Source: JAEINY01 sp942490535 (GTDB lineage: Bacteria; Bacteroidota; Bacteroidia; Bacteroidales; Marinilabiliaceae). From it: a DNA stretch of 64,000 bases. The position numbers and the translations under genes are program-made. The notes below the pieces were generated by a model, which did no database searches, was not told the DNA's origin, and worked only from the letters and a program-made list of their open reading frames with translations. This document shows, piece after piece, positions 62,352-64,000 of the stretch (the stretch's first letter is position 1; the number at the start of each line of letters is the position of its first letter). The stretch spans positions 2,046,001 to 2,110,000 of the forward strand of contig CALNXQ010000005.1 in NCBI GenBank assembly GCA_942490535.1. Reading direction: 5' to 3'.

Positions 62352-63815
62352 ATGAGCAACGAAATTGCAAAGTTAAACCCACAGGGCTTGTGGGAAAACT
62401 TTTATAAATTAACACAAATTCCTCGTCCTTCTAAAAAGGAAGGCAAAGCCATTGACTTCATCGAGCAATTCGGTAAGAATCTGGGTTTAGAAACCATTCG
62501 CGACGAAGTGGGTAACGTTATCATTCGTAAACCTGCTACACCTGGTATGGAAGACCGAAAAGGGGTCATCCTGCAAGGACACATCGATATGGTGCCTCAA
62601 AAGAACAGCGATAAAGACCACAATTTTGAAACTGATCCCATCGAAACCTTGATCGAAGATGGTTGGGTAACTGCCAATGGAACCACTTTAGGTGCGGATA
62701 ATGGTATTGGTGTAGCTGCTGCTATGGCTGTTTTACAAGCCAATGATTTGGTACACGGTCCGGTGGAAGCTTTGATTACCATGGATGAAGAAGCTGGCAT
62801 GACAGGTGCCAATGCGTTGAAGCCAGGTCTATTGCAAGGTGATATTTTGTTGAACATGGATTCAGAGGATGAGGGTGAATTGTATGTTGGTTGCGCTGGT
62901 GGTACCGATGCCAATATTGCCTTCAAATATACCGACGCTGAAGTACCTGCTGGTTCAGTAGCGTTTAAGTTGAGCGTGACTGGTTTGAAAGGTGGCCATT
63001 CAGGATTAGATATTAATATCGGACGAGCTAACGCCAATAAACTATTGTTCCGTTTCATGAAGTTCGCAGTAGCCAGCTTAGATGCCCGTTTAGCCTCTGT
63101 TGATGGTGGTAGCCTACGCAATGCCATTCCGCGTGAAGCATTTGCTGTGGTGACTTTGCCTGCTGATAACACCGATGAATTGATCGAAGCAATCGAAGAA
63201 TTTGAAGATATCTACAAAGCTGAATATGCAGGTGTGGAGCCAAGCATCAAGTTTGTAGCAGAAACAACAGATGTGCCAGCTTCCTTGATTGATGAAGTCA
63301 CTCAAGATGACTTGATTAATGCCGTGCAAGGATGCCCCAATGGCATGATGCGCATGAGTAGCGATATGGAAGGTTTAGTGGAGACTTCTACTAACCTGGC
63401 TATTATTAAGTCTAATAACGGCATCATTAGCGTTAATTGCTTAATCCGTAGTTCGGTTGATTCTGCCAAAGAAGATTTAGAATCATCCATCGAAAGTGTA
63501 TTTCGTTTAGCCGGTGCCGAAGTCAACTTTGGTGGTCAGTATCCGGGATGGAAACCAAACATGGATTCGCCTATCCTGAAAACCATGCAGGATGTGTACA
63601 ATAACAAATGGGGAAAAATTCCTGAGATTAAAGGTATTCATGCCGGTTTGGAATGTGGTATTTTAGGTAGTGCCTATCCGCATTGGGATATGATTTCCTT
63701 TGGACCAACCATTCGTTTTCCACACTCACCCGATGAAAAAGTAAACATCGAAACATGTGAGAAATTCTGGGATTACCTGGTTGAAACATTGAAAAACATT
63801 CCTGTGAAAGCCTAA
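62352..63815 (+). CDS. pepD: Aminoacyl-histidine dipeptidase (peptidase M20C)
   Basis: 487 residues, full length. Catalytic metal ligands and acid of the M20 family are in place: His77 and Asp79 in GHIDM, Asp116 in GADNG, Glu146/Glu147 in MDEEAGMTGA and Asp170 in NMDSEDEG. GGHSGLDIN in the dimerisation/lid domain (about residues 215-222) is typical of PepD. It hydrolyses Xaa-His and other dipeptides in the cytoplasm. With the nearby POT transporter it would complete peptide uptake. The next gene starts 23 bp downstream. Confidence 0.94.
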   Translation: MSNEIAKLNPQGLWENFYKLTQIPRPSKKEGKAIDFIEQFGKNLGLETIRDEVGNVIIRKPATPGMEDRKGVILQGHIDMVPQKNSDKDHNFETDPIETLIEDGWVTANGTTLGADNGIGVAAAMAVLQANDLVHGPVEALITMDEEAGMTGANALKPGLLQGDILLNMDSEDEGELYVGCAGGTDANIAFKYTDAEVPAGSVAFKLSVTGLKGGHSGLDINIGRANANKLLFRFMKFAVASLDARLASVDGGSLRNAIPREAFAVVTLPADNTDELIEAIEEFEDIYKAEYAGVEPSIKFVAETTDVPASLIDEVTQDDLINAVQGCPNGMMRMSSDMEGLVETSTNLAIIKSNNGIISVNCLIRSSVDSAKEDLESSIESVFRLAGAEVNFGGQYPGWKPNMDSPILKTMQDVYNNKWGKIPEIKGIHAGLECGILGSAYPHWDMISFGPTIRFPHSPDEKVNIETCEKFWDYLVETLKNIPVKA

Positions 63816-63838
63816 TTTGAATACGATAATATAAAATA

Positions 63839-64000
63839 ATGGAAGCAATTAAAAAAACATTAAAGGACAATGCTGCCATGCGTTGGTTGGTATTAGTCCT
63901 GGTAAGTACATTACTGTTCTCAACCTACTGGTTTCAGGATTTCTTCGGATCGTTAAAAGGTCTGATGGATTCCGAGCTAGGGATCAATAGTGAAGAGTTT
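63839..64000 (+). CDS. MFS transporter (N-terminal 54 residues; cut by window edge)
   Basis: The ATG at 63839 opens a frame that stays open to the edge: MEAIKKTLKDNAAMRWLVLV continues with a first membrane helix (about residues 15-35) and the charged loop FGSLKGLMDSELGINSEEF, which resembles the start of MFSD1-like MFS carriers of Bacteroidota. It follows pepD after 23 bp and could be co-transcribed with it, perhaps as a dipeptide carrier. The call rests on one partial helix. Confidence 0.55.
   Translation, partial: MEAIKKTLKDNAAMRWLVLVLVSTLLFSTYWFQDFFGSLKGLMDSELGINSEEF

Noticed and set aside
1..64000. tRNA or rRNA genes
   Set aside because: No cloverleaf-like sequence or rRNA core was noticed in any intergenic stretch, although a full computation was not possible.

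Overview
The window reads as a chromosomal segment of a carbohydrate-degrading member of the Bacteroidota, probably a marine or sediment Marinilabiliales/Prolixibacteraceae-type organism (inference). Reasons: several start regions carry the Bacteroidota promoter (TTTG, 19-21 nt, TAnnTTTG); most genes lack a strong Shine-Dalgarno sequence; and the gene content is typical of the phylum (Bacteroidota-type V-ATPase operon with a DUF2764 protein, DUF4412, DUF4831, DUF3810 and DUF2339 proteins, propeller sensor kinase, GH92, GH20, sulfatases). Codon use and composition look even, apart from one IS3-family insertion sequence.

Layout. 1-5.8 kb: a MATE efflux gene cut by the window edge, a DUF3810 membrane metallopeptidase-like protein, a small secreted protein, a membrane class III nucleotide cyclase, a nine-unit 21-bp tandem array, and two uncharacterised genes. 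5.8-7.3 kb: a complete IS3-type element with a likely programmed -1 frameshift. 7.4-15.3 kb: CstA-like transporter, GH20 hexosaminidase, then an ECF sigma / anti-sigma / solenoid-protein operon and a DUF4412 protein. 15.3-20.6 kb: MFS exporter, fucose mutarotase and GH29 alpha-L-fucosidase, then a second ECF sigma operon. 20.6-25 kb: a sensor kinase with an NMT1/THI5-like periplasmic sensor, and a long KamA-like radical SAM protein. 25.2-31.5 kb: a three-sulfatase operon preceded by about 0.9 kb of non-coding DNA that holds a phased 21-bp repeat array with an orientation switch. 31.5-47 kb: giant DUF2339 membrane protein, GH20, GH92 alpha-mannosidase, nitroreductase, PNGase F-like protein, a membrane metallopeptidase, a DUF5009/HGSNAT-like protein and a two-component propeller kinase. 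47-48.2 kb: an Lrp/AsnC regulator and a candidate structured small RNA. 48.5-56.1 kb: the V-type ATPase operon E, DUF2764, A, B, D, I, K, closed by a strong terminator. 56.1-64 kb: housekeeping genes (universal stress protein, POT peptide transporter, NAD(P)HX repair enzyme, DUF4831 lipoprotein, PepD dipeptidase) and the start of an MFS transporter.

How the genes work together (inference). PNGase F-like, GH92, two GH20, GH29 with FucU, and three sulfatases make a set that could strip N-glycans or sulfated, fucosylated glycans and feed the sugars inward. The POT transporter and PepD would handle peptides. The rotor subunit of the V-ATPase keeps the sodium-binding residues of the Enterococcus hirae ring, so this cell probably uses a sodium gradient. 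The most unusual non-coding features are the bidirectional 21-bp array (30909-31254), the separate 21/42-bp tandem array (4141-4329) and the candidate small RNA with its own promoter and terminator (47627-47846).
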